Assembly: GCF_002796985.1 (NCBI RefSeq)
Contig: NZ_PEKX01000006.1
Location: forward strand, 62,001 to 126,000
Source of the DNA: Pseudomonas sp.
GTDB lineage: Bacteria; Pseudomonadota; Gammaproteobacteria; Pseudomonadales; Pseudomonadaceae
DNA: 64,000 nucleotides
Direction of reading: 5' to 3'
The first letter of the stretch is position 1. Every line of letters begins with the position of its first letter. Below, piece by piece: positions 17,778-26,610 of this stretch. Below the pieces are notes generated by a model, which saw nothing but the letters and a program-made list of their open reading frames with translations, did not search any database and was not told where the DNA came from. The translations under genes and the position numbers were made by a program.

Positions 17778-19403
17778 ATGAAATCCATCTTCCTGCGCAT
17801 CTATGGCGGCATGCTGCTGACCCTGGTGGCGGTCGCCGCGCTGGCGGTGCTGACCCTGCACCTGGTCAACGACGTGCGCGGCGAACGCTACCGCGAGGAC
17901 CTGGCGCGCGGCACGTTCCGCCTAATGGCCGATGAGTTGCTGCCTATGAGCGAGGTCGACCGCAAGCGCGCGTTGAGCCAGTGGAGCCGCCTGCTCGGTA
18001 TCCCGCTGAAGCTCACCAGCCTGGACGCGCTGGGTATGGAAGGGCGCAGCCGGGCGCGGTTGATGAACGACCAGGTACTGGTGCAGGCCAGCGCGCCCCA
18101 TGAAGTGCAGGTGATGACCCAGGTGAGTGCGGCCGAAGGGCTGGTCCTTACCGGCGAGGTGGAGCAGGTCAGCGAGCAGTTGGCGCGCGCCACCATCTAC
18201 CTGCTGATGGACGAGCTCAAGCGCTACCCGGCCAGCGAGCAGCCCTATCACCTGGCGCGCATCGTCCGCGACAAGCGTTTCGGCTTCGAGGTGCATCTGC
18301 TGCGCCTGAAGGAGGTCGACCTGGACGACGACCAGAGTCGCCGGGTGGAAGAGGGTGACACGGTGATGGCGCTGGGCAAGGGCGGTGATTCGATCCGCGT
18401 GCTCTCGGGCATCCTCGATACGCCGTGGGTGCTGGAGCTGGGGCCGATCTACCAGATGAACCCCTATCCGCCGCAACTGTTGACGATCATCGTGGTGGTG
18501 GCGCTGACCCTGATTGGCCTGACCCTGTACCTGCTGATCAGCGGCCTGGAGCAGCGCCTGCGCGGCCTCGAATCCGCAGCCACGCGCATCGCCCGTGGCA
18601 GCCTGGATACCCGCGTGGAGGTGCGTGGTGCGGACTCGGTGGGGCGCCTCGCCGGAGCCTTCAACCACATGGCCGAGCAGCTGCACCTGTTGCTGACGGT
18701 GCAGCGCGAGCTGGTGCGCGCAGTGTCCCACGAGCTGCGCACGCCGGTGGCGCGGTTGCGCTTCGGGCTGGAGATGATCGAGTCCGCCGAGACCGACACG
18801 GCGCGGCGCAAGTACATGGAAGGCATGGACGGCGACATCCAGGACCTCGACCAACTGGTGGACGAGATGCTCACCTACGCGCGGCTGGAGCAAGGCTCGC
18901 CAGCGCTGGCCTACCAGCGCATCGAGCTGGGCGCGCTGGTGGAGCAGGTGGTCACGGAGATCGCCCCGCTGCGCCGGGAAATCACCGTGACCTGCGAGGC
19001 GGGCTCACTGGTGCCGTTCGACCAGGGCAGCTGGATCGAGGCCGAGCCGCGCTACCTGCACCGTGCGCTGCAGAACCTGATGACCAACGCGCTGCGCTAT
19101 GCCGAAGGACGGGTACGGATCAGTTACCGGGTGAGCGTGGACCGCTGCCAGGTGGACGTGGAGGATGACGGCCCCGGCGTGCCGGAAGCGCAGTGGCACC
19201 GGCTGTTCCAGCCGTTCTTCCGTGCTGATGACAGCCGCGCGCGGGTCACTGGCGGGCATGGGCTGGGGTTGTCCATCGTGCGGCGGATCATCCACTGGCA
19301 CGGCGGCCGCGCGCAGATCGCCAAGAGCGAAGTGCTGGGCGGTGCGTGCTTCACGCTGATGTGGCCACGTCGCCAGGCGCCGAAGGTCGACGACAGTATT
19401 TGA
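17778..19403 (+). CDS. rstB: RstB-like sensor histidine kinase
   Basis: The 541-aa inner-membrane kinase has a first membrane segment at about residues 10-30, a periplasmic region of about 200 residues with the RstB-type acidic stretch (LKEVDLDDDQSRRVEEGD), and a second segment at about 235-255. HAMP, then H-box VSHELRTPVARLRFG, N-box LHRALQNLMTNALRYA, G1 DDGPGVPE, F-box FQPFF and G2 GGHGLGLSIV follow. Every kinase motif is intact. Partner of rstA upstream. ATG 17778 has a poor ribosome site and may depend on readthrough from rstA. Confidence 0.92.
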   Translation: MKSIFLRIYGGMLLTLVAVAALAVLTLHLVNDVRGERYREDLARGTFRLMADELLPMSEVDRKRALSQWSRLLGIPLKLTSLDALGMEGRSRARLMNDQVLVQASAPHEVQVMTQVSAAEGLVLTGEVEQVSEQLARATIYLLMDELKRYPASEQPYHLARIVRDKRFGFEVHLLRLKEVDLDDDQSRRVEEGDTVMALGKGGDSIRVLSGILDTPWVLELGPIYQMNPYPPQLLTIIVVVALTLIGLTLYLLISGLEQRLRGLESAATRIARGSLDTRVEVRGADSVGRLAGAFNHMAEQLHLLLTVQRELVRAVSHELRTPVARLRFGLEMIESAETDTARRKYMEGMDGDIQDLDQLVDEMLTYARLEQGSPALAYQRIELGALVEQVVTEIAPLRREITVTCEAGSLVPFDQGSWIEAEPRYLHRALQNLMTNALRYAEGRVRISYRVSVDRCQVDVEDDGPGVPEAQWHRLFQPFFRADDSRARVTGGHGLGLSIVRRIIHWHGGRAQIAKSEVLGGACFTLMWPRRQAPKVDDSI

Positions 19404-19523
19404 CCTGTTAGTCAAAAAATGCAGAATGCTGCGGTGCCATCACCGGCTGATGGCAAGCCTGCCCTGTACTGATTTCTCGCACTGATGTTGCTATCCCATG
19501 AGGGGTATTGCAGAGTCACCGCT

Positions 19524-19550
19524 ATCGTTATGTAATTTTTGTTATAGCGA
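19524..19550. promoter_or_regulatory. ModE-type molybdate box
   Basis: An inverted repeat, ATCGTTATGT and GTTATAGCGA separated by 7 bp, matches the ModE consensus (CGCTATAT...ATATAACG). It lies 65 bp upstream of modA and predicts repression by molybdate-bound ModE. Confidence 0.75.
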
Positions 19551-19614
19551 GCGGATGCAGGCGATTTAATCAGCCGGAACGACGCTTGAGAACCACACCC
19601 ACTGGAGCTTCATG

Positions 19615-20370
19615 ATGAAACACCGCTTCGCAAGCCTGTCCCTGCTGGTCGCTTCCTGCTTCAGCCTGCACTCGGCGCTGGCCGATGAAGTCCAGGTCGC
19701 CGTCGCTGCCAACTTCACCGCGCCGATCCAGGCGATCGCCAAGGACTTCGAGAAGGACACCGGGCACAAACTGGTCGCCGCCTATGGCGCCACCGGCCAG
19801 TTCTACACCCAGATCAAGAACGGCGCGCCGTTCGAAGTCTTCCTCGCCGCCGACGACAGCACGCCGAAGAAACTCGAGGAAGAGAAGGAAATCGTCCCCG
19901 GTTCGCGCTTCACTTATGCCGTTGGCACCCTAGCGCTGTGGTCGGCGAAAGACGGTTACGTCGATGCCAAGGGCGACGTGCTGAAGAGCAACGAGTACCA
20001 GCACCTGTCCATCGCCAACCCGAAAACCGCGCCCTATGGCCTGGCCGCCACCCAGGTGATCGACAAGCTCGGCCTCAAGGACAAGGTCGCCGGCAAGATC
20101 GTCGAAGGCCAGAACATCACCCAGGCCTTCCAGTTCGTCTCCACCGGCAACGCGGAGCTGGGCTTCGTGGCGTTGTCGCAGATCTACAAGGATGGCAAGG
20201 TGAGCAGCGGTTCCGCCTGGATCGTGCCGGCCGACCTGCACGACCCGATCCGCCAGGACGCAGTGATCCTCAACAAGGGCAAGGACAGCGCCGCTGCCAA
20301 GGCGCTGGTCGAGTACCTGAAAGGGCCGAAGGCCGCTGCGGTGATCAAGTCCTACGGTTACGAACTCTAA
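19615..20370 (+). CDS. modA: Molybdate ABC transporter, periplasmic binding protein
   Basis: This is a ModA-family protein (about 251 aa) with a cleavable signal peptide ending ALADE. It contains VAVAANFTAPIQAIAKDFEK and YGATGQFYTQIKNGAPFEVFLAADDS, whose Ser and backbone groups bind the oxyanion; the C-terminal YLKGPKAAAVIKSYGYEL is typical. ATG 19615 has GGAG at 7 nt; the ATG just before it is closer. First gene of modABC. Confidence 0.95.
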   Translation: MKHRFASLSLLVASCFSLHSALADEVQVAVAANFTAPIQAIAKDFEKDTGHKLVAAYGATGQFYTQIKNGAPFEVFLAADDSTPKKLEEEKEIVPGSRFTYAVGTLALWSAKDGYVDAKGDVLKSNEYQHLSIANPKTAPYGLAATQVIDKLGLKDKVAGKIVEGQNITQAFQFVSTGNAELGFVALSQIYKDGKVSSGSAWIVPADLHDPIRQDAVILNKGKDSAAAKALVEYLKGPKAAAVIKSYGYEL

Positions 20371-20387
20371 GCCTCTAAGGAAACGCG

Positions 20388-21068
20388 ATGCCCCTCACGC
20401 AGGAGGATTTCCTGGCCATCCGGCTCACCCTCGAGCTGGCCGCCCTGAGCACCCTGATTCTCCTGCTGATCGGCACGCCGATCGCCTGGTGGCTGTCGCG
20501 CACCCGCTCCTGGCTGAAAGGCCCGCTGGGAGCCGTGGTGGCGCTGCCGCTGGTGCTGCCGCCGACGGTGATCGGCTTCTACCTGCTGATCACCATGGGG
20601 CCCAACGGCTTCATCGGTCAGGCCACCGAGAGCCTGGGTCTGGGGCGCTTGCCGTTCACCTTCGCTGGGCTCGTGGTGGGCTCGGTGTTCTATTCGCTGC
20701 CCTTCGTGGTGCAGCCGTTGCAGAACGCCTTCGAGGCCATCGGCAACAAACCGCTGGAGGCCGCCGCGACCTTGCGCGCGAGTCCCCTGGATACCTTCTT
20801 CTCGGTCGTCCTGCCGCTGGCACGGCCGGGCTTCATCACCGCCAGCATCCTCGGTTTCGCCCACACGGTGGGTGAGTTCGGCGTGGTGCTGATGATCGGC
20901 GGCAACATTCCGGGCAAGACCCGCGTGGTGTCGGTGCAGATATTCGATCACGTCGAGGCCATGGAGTACGCCCAGGCGCACTGGCTGGCCGGTGGCATGG
21001 TGATCTTCTCCTTCTTCGTCCTGCTGGCGCTCTACGCGAGCCGCCGCAGCCGTTCGGCCTGGGCCTGA
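20388..21068 (+). CDS. modB: Molybdate ABC transporter permease
   Basis: The 226-aa inner-membrane permease has five to six hydrophobic segments. The EAA loop for contact with the ATPase is AIGNKPLEAAATLRASPLDT, followed by FFSVVLPLARPGFITA. ATG 20388 follows an AAGGAAACG ribosome site, 17 bp after modA. Confidence 0.95.
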   Translation: MPLTQEDFLAIRLTLELAALSTLILLLIGTPIAWWLSRTRSWLKGPLGAVVALPLVLPPTVIGFYLLITMGPNGFIGQATESLGLGRLPFTFAGLVVGSVFYSLPFVVQPLQNAFEAIGNKPLEAAATLRASPLDTFFSVVLPLARPGFITASILGFAHTVGEFGVVLMIGGNIPGKTRVVSVQIFDHVEAMEYAQAHWLAGGMVIFSFFVLLALYASRRSRSAWA

Positions 21069-21075
21069 GGTGGGC

Positions 21076-22179
21076 ATGCCGCAAGAGCTTCCCGCACGCG
21101 CCATCGAGGCTCGCTTCCAGATCGCCTATTCGGGCTTCAGCCTGGACGTCGACCTGCAACTGCCGGGCAAGGGCGTGACCGCGCTGTTCGGCCATTCCGG
21201 CTCCGGCAAGACCACCTGTCTGCGCTGTGTGGCGGGCCTGGAGCGCGCGCCGCTCGGCCGGCTGGTGGTGAACGGCGAGGTCTGGCAGGACAGCGCGACG
21301 GGCGTGTTCCTGCCGCCGCACAAACGCGCGCTGGGCTACGTGTTCCAGGAAGCCAACCTGTTCGAGCACCTGTCGGTGAAGCGCAACCTCACCTACGGCA
21401 TGAAGCGCGTGCCGCGCGACCAGCACCGTGTGGAGCTGGAGCAGGCCACCGAGCTGCTGGGTATCGGCCACCTGCTGGAGCGCATGCCGGGGCACCTTTC
21501 CGGCGGCGAACGCCAGCGCGTCGGCATGGCCCGTGCGCTACTGACCAGCCCGCGCCTGCTGCTGATGGATGAGCCGCTGGCGGCGCTGGATCTCAAGCGC
21601 AAGGCAGAAATCCTGCCGTACCTGGAACGCCTGCACGACGAGCTGGATATCCCGATTCTCTACGTCAGCCACTCGCCCGATGAAGTGGCGCGGCTGGCCG
21701 ATCACCTGGTGCTGCTGGACCAGGGCCGCTCCATCGCCAGCGGCCCGGTGGTGGAAACCCTGGCGCGCACCGACCTGCCGATCTCCCACCTGGAGGATGC
21801 CGGGGTGGTGATCGACGGCCAGGTCCTCGGTCATAACGCCGACTACGGCCTGCTGACCGTGGCGTTGCCGCACTGCGAACAGCGTATCCGCCTGGCCCAT
21901 GCGCCGATGGACAAGGGCCGGGCGCTGCGCATCAAGGTGCAGGCGCGCGACGTCAGCCTGAGCCTGGAGCCTGCGGCCCACAGCAGCATCCTCAACGTGC
22001 TGCCGGCGACGGTGGTCGAGATCGTGCCGATGGACAACCCGGCGCACCTGCTGGTGAAGCTGGACGTGGCCGGTACGCCCCTACTGGCACGGATCACCCG
22101 CTATTCCCGCGACCAACTCGGCTTGCGCACTGGTCAGGCGGTTTGGGCGCAGATCAAGTCGGTGGCGTTGCTGGCCTGA
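21076..22179 (+). CDS. modC: Molybdate ABC transporter ATP-binding protein
   Basis: The 367-aa ATPase has Walker A (FGHSGSGKTT), Q-loop (YVFQEANLF), signature (LSGGERQRVGMARAL), Walker B (LLLMDEPLAALD) and switch His (LYVSHS). A C-terminal MOP/TOBE domain (about residues 290-365) binds molybdate. ATG 21076 is preferred over the GTG at 21070 because GAGG is 6 nt upstream. It begins 7 bp after modB. Confidence 0.95.
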   Translation: MPQELPARAIEARFQIAYSGFSLDVDLQLPGKGVTALFGHSGSGKTTCLRCVAGLERAPLGRLVVNGEVWQDSATGVFLPPHKRALGYVFQEANLFEHLSVKRNLTYGMKRVPRDQHRVELEQATELLGIGHLLERMPGHLSGGERQRVGMARALLTSPRLLLMDEPLAALDLKRKAEILPYLERLHDELDIPILYVSHSPDEVARLADHLVLLDQGRSIASGPVVETLARTDLPISHLEDAGVVIDGQVLGHNADYGLLTVALPHCEQRIRLAHAPMDKGRALRIKVQARDVSLSLEPAAHSSILNVLPATVVEIVPMDNPAHLLVKLDVAGTPLLARITRYSRDQLGLRTGQAVWAQIKSVALLA

Positions 22180-22196
22180 GACTGCACCTGCTTTTC

Positions 22197-22277
22197 GTAG
22201 GATGGGTGGAGCGCAGCGATACCCATGCTGCCGGTGCGCTGGAACGATGGGTATCGCTGCGCTCCACGCCATCCTAC
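22197..22277. repeat. Family-2 hairpin repeat, complete copy
   Basis: The left arm GTAGGATGG-GTGGAGCGCAG-CGATACCCAT is mirrored by ATGGGTATCG-CTGCGCTCCAC-GCCATCCTAC around a 17-bp variable centre. Confidence 0.85.
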
Positions 22278-22322
22278 AGATGCCTCCTGACGTCCAGCTT
22301 TGCGGGTAGATCAGAAACGAAG

Positions 22323-22347
22323 AAGGGCGGCCACTGGCCGCCCTTCC
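22323..22347. terminator. Bidirectional terminator between modC and the porin gene
   Basis: An 11-bp perfect G/C-rich stem (22323-22333 with 22337-22347) lies between convergent genes; T-rich tails follow in both directions but are not uninterrupted. Confidence 0.65.
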
Positions 22348-22364
22348 TCGTTTCACTCCACGCC

Positions 22365-23738
22365 TTACAGCAGCGGAATGGTGTAGCTGACGATCAGGCG
22401 GTTCTCGTCCTGGTCGCGCTGGCTCGGTACGCCCGGAGTGGACGCTGCCGGCAGGCCGCTGCGCATGGTGGCGTTCTTCCAGGCCAGGCCCAGGCCCTTG
22501 AGGGTCCCTTCCTGGACGACGTAGCCCAGCGCGATATCCCGTTCCCACTCGCCCTGGTCACCCTGCTTGGTGTCGATGTTGTCGGCGTTCAGGTAGAGCA
22601 CGCTGAAGGTCAGGCCGGGCACGCCGAGGTCGGCGAAGTCGTAGGCGTAACGACCGATCCAGGTACGCTCGCCGGCATGGTTGAACTTCAGCAGTTGGGC
22701 GTCGGAGATCAGGTAGGTGCTGGTGCCTTCGCCGTCGCCTCGGTTCAGGTAGGGGAAGTCGCTGTCGCCAGTCATTGTCTGGTAGCCGGCGCCGATGCTG
22801 TGGCCGCCCAGGGCGTAGGTGAACATGCCGCTGTAGACGTTGTTGTCGACTTCGCCCTTGAGGCTGTTGCCACCGTAGTAACCGCTGCTGACATAGCCGT
22901 CGGCGCGGCCGGAGGCGCTGCCGTTCTTGCCGTCGGAATCACTGATGAAGACGCGGATGTCGGACTTCAGGGTGCCCGGTCCTACAGCAAAGCTATGCAC
23001 CAGGCCGAGGTAGTTCTGTTTGTAGAAGTTATCCAGCTCGCCGTAGTAGTACGACAGGGTCAGGTTCTTGCTGGCCTTGTAGTCGCCGCCGGCGAAGTAG
23101 AACTTGTTGCTGTCGCGCGAGGAGGCGCTGCTGCCGTTGGCGCCAGCGATGGACATGCTGCGCCAGTCGGTCGAGTTGCGGCCCTTGGTGTGGGTCAGTT
23201 GGCCGCCGGTCAGGGTCAGGTTGTCGATGTCGCTGGAGGTTACCTGGCCCCCTTCGTAGGTCATCGGCAGCAGGCGGGCGTCGTTGTAGACCACCACCGG
23301 CAGCTTGGGCTGCAGGGTGCCGTAGCGGAATTCGGTCCTGGAGATCTTCGCCTTGGCTGTCATGCCGAGGCTGCTGAATTCATCCACCGCACTGCCGTCG
23401 CTCTCCAGCGGGAAGACGGTACCGGGCTGGCGATCGATGCCGGCCTTGCCAGCCTTGCCGCCGCCGTCCAGGCGCACGCCGAGCAGGCCCAGGGCGTCGA
23501 CGCCGAAGCCCACGGTGCCCTGGGTGAAGCCCGAGGAATAGTTGAGCATGAAGCCCTGGCCCCACTCTTCCTGCTTGCTGGGCGAGGCGCTGCCGTTACG
23601 GTTGTCGGTGTTGATGTAGAAGTTGCGCAGGGTCAGGCTGGCCTTGCTGTCTTCGATGAAGCCGCCAGCGTGGACCGATGGCGCGATGAGGCCGAGCGAA
23701 CTCGCCGCAATGGCGAGCGCCAGGGTGTTTCTGGTCAT
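22365..23738 (-). CDS. OprD-family outer-membrane porin
   Basis: The 457-aa porin begins with a signal peptide (MTRNTLALAIAASSLGLIAPSVHA). The mature start GGFIEDSKASLTLRNFYINTD is diagnostic of OprD. Repeated amphipathic strands follow, including GGQLTHTKGRNS, and the protein ends with VSYTIPLL as beta-barrel proteins do. ATG 23738 has GGAG 7 nt upstream. The OprD family splits into basic-amino-acid (OccD) and aromatic/carboxylate (OccK) groups; I cannot fix the substrate. It is convergent with modC. Confidence 0.92.
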   Translation of the reverse strand: MTRNTLALAIAASSLGLIAPSVHAGGFIEDSKASLTLRNFYINTDNRNGSASPSKQEEWGQGFMLNYSSGFTQGTVGFGVDALGLLGVRLDGGGKAGKAGIDRQPGTVFPLESDGSAVDEFSSLGMTAKAKISRTEFRYGTLQPKLPVVVYNDARLLPMTYEGGQVTSSDIDNLTLTGGQLTHTKGRNSTDWRSMSIAGANGSSASSRDSNKFYFAGGDYKASKNLTLSYYYGELDNFYKQNYLGLVHSFAVGPGTLKSDIRVFISDSDGKNGSASGRADGYVSSGYYGGNSLKGEVDNNVYSGMFTYALGGHSIGAGYQTMTGDSDFPYLNRGDGEGTSTYLISDAQLLKFNHAGERTWIGRYAYDFADLGVPGLTFSVLYLNADNIDTKQGDQGEWERDIALGYVVQEGTLKGLGLAWKNATMRSGLPAASTPGVPSQRDQDENRLIVSYTIPLL

Positions 23739-23801
23739 TACGTTGCTCCGATGGTCATTTCTTTTTGTGGGAACCGAAGAATCAGACGTTGCCGTCTGGC
23801 T

Positions 23802-23819
23802 GTATATAATTCTATATAC
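23802..23819. promoter_or_regulatory. Palindromic operator candidate upstream of the porin gene
   Basis: GTATATA-attc-TATATAC is a perfect 7-bp inverted repeat 64 bp upstream of the porin start; a second small palindrome (CAGACG-ttgc-CGTCTG) lies at 23783-23798. A local repressor site is possible. Confidence 0.4.
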
Positions 23820-23955
23820 CGATGGGCCTGCTGACGATTCCTCTGAGCGCAAAATCTGAGGATCATTGTGGGTACGGGTACGTCTGGGCGGCGTGCATGA
23901 CGCCAAATTCTGACTTTTAAGTCAAGACTTCAGTTTTTTCTGTCAGCTTCAGCTG

Positions 23956-24678
23956 TCAGTTGCTGCCGTTGAGCGCGGGAATGGCGACCAGGCTCAGCAG
24001 GCGGTCGTCGAACAGGCTGAACTGCCCGTCGATCTCCTTGCCGTGGAGCCATTCCTCCGACAGATCGGTCAGCAGACGCAGCCGAGCGTGGCCGCCAGCG
24101 GACCAGCTCAGCAGCTCGGCGTGCTCGAAGTAGAAGCGCTTGCGCACCAAGGGGAAGAGCGCCTTGAACAGGCTTTCCTTGAGGGAAAAGGTCAGGGTGA
24201 CTTGCAGTGCGGCCTGCTGCGGATCGAGGCGCGCCAGTTCACCTGGCGTAAGGATTTCCGCCGCCAGTCGTTCCGCGCGCGCGCTTTCCAGCCGATTTTC
24301 CACATCCAGGCCGAGCCCGCGCCAATGGCTGTCGCTGGCGACGATAGCGGCCGCCCAGCCGTCGCCATGGGTGATCGAGCCACAGAAACCCGCTGGCCAG
24401 ATCGGTGCGCGTTCCTCGTCGGTTCCCGGCACCCAGGTCTGCGAGCCCGCCGCCAGCAGCGCTGCGCGGGCGCAGAGGCGCCCGGCGAGATACTCGGCCT
24501 GCCGCTTGGCGACGGAGCGCTGGATATTGGCCGGCGCCTCGACTCGGCTCAGGGCAAAGTCGCCGGCTTGCAGGCGCTGGCGGTCGAAGCGGGTGCTGCG
24601 CAACTGGCAGCCGGCCAGCGGCGTGGGCAGGGGCCAGTCGGCGTCGAGCGGGGTGCAGAAGTCGGGGAGGGCGGTCAT
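23956..24678 (-). CDS. pcpS: 4'-phosphopantetheinyl transferase, EntD/PcpS type
   Basis: The 240-aa protein transfers phosphopantetheine from CoA to carrier proteins of fatty-acid, siderophore or polyketide synthesis. Family motifs: RQAEYLAGRLCARAAL, WPAGFCGSITHGDGWAAAIVA (substrate loop), LGLDVEN (Mg2+-binding Asp and Glu) and FSLKESLFKALFPLV with the catalytic Glu and Lys. The length equals PcpS, the main transferase of P. aeruginosa. Start ATG 24678 is chosen by length; the ribosome site is weak. Confidence 0.88.
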   Translation of the reverse strand: MTALPDFCTPLDADWPLPTPLAGCQLRSTRFDRQRLQAGDFALSRVEAPANIQRSVAKRQAEYLAGRLCARAALLAAGSQTWVPGTDEERAPIWPAGFCGSITHGDGWAAAIVASDSHWRGLGLDVENRLESARAERLAAEILTPGELARLDPQQAALQVTLTFSLKESLFKALFPLVRKRFYFEHAELLSWSAGGHARLRLLTDLSEEWLHGKEIDGQFSLFDDRLLSLVAIPALNGSN

Positions 24679-24875
24679 GGGTGCATTCTGCCGCGCCAGA
24701 ACGTGGCTCACCAGTCACGCGGCACTTACATTCGATTGCAAACCTTCACCAAAGGCGTACGGATTCGTCTGACAGGCTTTGTCACACTTCATGTCGCGTT
24801 CCCAAGGGGACGCAGGTGAGGTTGTTGTTGGAGTGCCGCCAAGGTGGGCTCTGACCTTTGACACTTGATTGAGTG

Positions 24876-24903
24876 CGGGAGCCCGGATGGGCTCCCGTTT
24901 TTT
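24876..24903 (+). terminator. Plus-strand terminator without an assigned gene
   Basis: A 9-bp perfect stem (24876-24884 with 24889-24897) with a GGAT loop is followed by six T on the plus strand. Both flanking genes run on the minus strand, so it must end a plus-strand transcript from within 24680-24875, perhaps a small RNA. Confidence 0.8.
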
Positions 24904-24918
24904 ATGGCCGGCGTTTGA

Positions 24919-25716
24919 CTACGCGCCTGTTTTTACGTCGAAGATTTCCTTGAAGAACGCCTTGAGGTCCGCCCAGGACTTCTGGTCGGCCGTCTTGTCG
25001 TAGCCCACGTCCAGGCCGTGCCCCTTGTGTTTGTCGGCGTCCGGGCTGGTGAAACTGTGCTTGGCGCCGGGCTGGATCACCAGCTTGTAGTCGGCCTTGG
25101 CGTTGTCCATCTCGGTCTTGAAGGCTGTGACGCTGTCGGCCGGCACCAGGGTGTCGGCGGCGCCGTGTTCGACCAGGATCTTCGCCTTGATCTGCCCTGG
25201 CTGCGCCGGCGTCTGGGTCGCCAGTATGCCGTGGAAGCTGGCCACGCCGGCCAGCGGCAGGCCGGCGCGGGCCATGTCCAGCACCACCTTGCCGCCGAAG
25301 CAGTAGCCGATGGCGGCGATCTTGCTCGGGTCGGTCTGCGGCTGTTTCTTCAGCAGGTCGAGGCCGGCCTGGAAGCGTGCCTTGGCCGCATCGGCATTCT
25401 TCAGCGCTTCACTCATGAAGGCCTTGGCGTCTTCGGGGTGCTCGGTGTGCTTGCCTTCGCCATACATGTCGATGGCCAGTGCGCTGTAGCCCAGTTCGGC
25501 GAGCTGCCGGGCGCGGCTTTTCGCGTAGTCGTTCAGGCCCCACCATTCGTGCACCACCAGCACACCGGGGCGGATACCGGATTTGGCGTCGTCGTAGGCG
25601 AAGTAACCGATCAGTTTCGTGCCGCCAGCGGATTCGTAGGGAATTTCCTGGGTCTTGATCGCGGCTGAAGCGCTGGCCGCAAAGGCGAACAGCAGCAGGG
25701 CGGTGAGCAGGCGCAT
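24919..25716 (-). CDS. Exported dienelactone-hydrolase-family protein
   Basis: The 265-aa alpha/beta hydrolase has a clear signal peptide (MRLLTALLLFAFAASASA), so it acts in the periplasm. Catalytic residues: nucleophile Cys in AIGYCFGGKVV, Asp in HGAADTLVP and His in GAKHSFTSP. VVHEWWGLNDYAKSRARQLA is a strong DLH family block. Physiological substrate unknown. It lies between pcpS and the alginate lyase gene, the same order I recall from P. aeruginosa. Confidence 0.9.
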   Translation of the reverse strand: MRLLTALLLFAFAASASAAIKTQEIPYESAGGTKLIGYFAYDDAKSGIRPGVLVVHEWWGLNDYAKSRARQLAELGYSALAIDMYGEGKHTEHPEDAKAFMSEALKNADAAKARFQAGLDLLKKQPQTDPSKIAAIGYCFGGKVVLDMARAGLPLAGVASFHGILATQTPAQPGQIKAKILVEHGAADTLVPADSVTAFKTEMDNAKADYKLVIQPGAKHSFTSPDADKHKGHGLDVGYDKTADQKSWADLKAFFKEIFDVKTGA

Positions 25717-25938
25717 GGGGATTCTCCGTAGCGTGGGCCGTGGCGATAGCCAGTGGGCAATGGGTAAGGGGCGCGGAACCCAAGAAGATAGCCGCTGATG
25801 CGCAAAACGCCCGTGCAGAATGCACGCAGCCGCTCAAGGGTGCGGTTGTCGACTGAAAGATAGGCGGCTGATGAGTGAAAAGTCCGACAGCCTCGTCTAC
25901 CCTTGCGCCCATGTTCTGACCCGCGAAGCGATAGGCCG

Positions 25939-26610
25939 ATGTTGGACCTGAGCACCTGGAATCTGACCATTCCGCAACGCGGCCCGGCCGCGACCATTTC
26001 CACGGCGAAACTCGGCCGTGACTACCAGAGCCCGTATTTCCGCCGCAGCGCCGAGGGCGTGGAGTTCTGGGTGCCGGTGAACGGCGCCCATACCAGTGGC
26101 AGCGAATATCCCCGTACCGAACTGCGCGAGACCAGGCCCGACGGTCGCCTGGTGACCTGGCGCTATCCGCTGGCGGAGAACCTGCTGGTCGCCACCCTGC
26201 GAGTGGAGGCGGTGCCTTCCAGCCGGCGCATGGTGATCGGGCAGGTCCACAGCAACGGCAGCGGCAGCGCCGAGGCCCTGCCTCTGGTCAAGCTGGTCTA
26301 CCAGCAGCGCCTGGACAAGGCGCGGGTACAGGCGCTGGTTCGCGATCGGCCGGACGACATCACCACGCGCACCTATACCGTCTATGACGGCATTCCCCTG
26401 GGCGATACCTTTACCTACCGGCTGGGCGTGTCCAGCAGCGGGGTGCTGAGCGTGCAGGTCGAGAGCGGCCAGGTCAGCCAGCAACTGGACACCCAGTGGG
26501 CCTACCAGGGCCTGTACTTCAAGGCAGGCCTCTACCTGCAGGACAATCGCGGGCCCGCCAGCGAGGGCGGGCGCGCCACCTTCACCGATCTGAGCATTCG
26601 ACACCAATGA
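25939..26610 (+). CDS. Polysaccharide lyase family 7, alginate lyase
   Basis: The 223-aa single-domain PL7 enzyme resembles P. aeruginosa PA1167 in size and sequence. Catalytic and binding blocks: YPRTELRE (Arg and Glu), MVIGQVH (Gln-x-His) and YFKAGLYLQ (Lys/Tyr). There is no signal peptide from the chosen ATG 25939, so secretion is unclear. Its stop overlaps the start of the next gene (ATGA), implying coupling to a peptidoglycan lytic enzyme. Confidence 0.9.
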   Translation: MLDLSTWNLTIPQRGPAATISTAKLGRDYQSPYFRRSAEGVEFWVPVNGAHTSGSEYPRTELRETRPDGRLVTWRYPLAENLLVATLRVEAVPSSRRMVIGQVHSNGSGSAEALPLVKLVYQQRLDKARVQALVRDRPDDITTRTYTVYDGIPLGDTFTYRLGVSSSGVLSVQVESGQVSQQLDTQWAYQGLYFKAGLYLQDNRGPASEGGRATFTDLSIRHQ

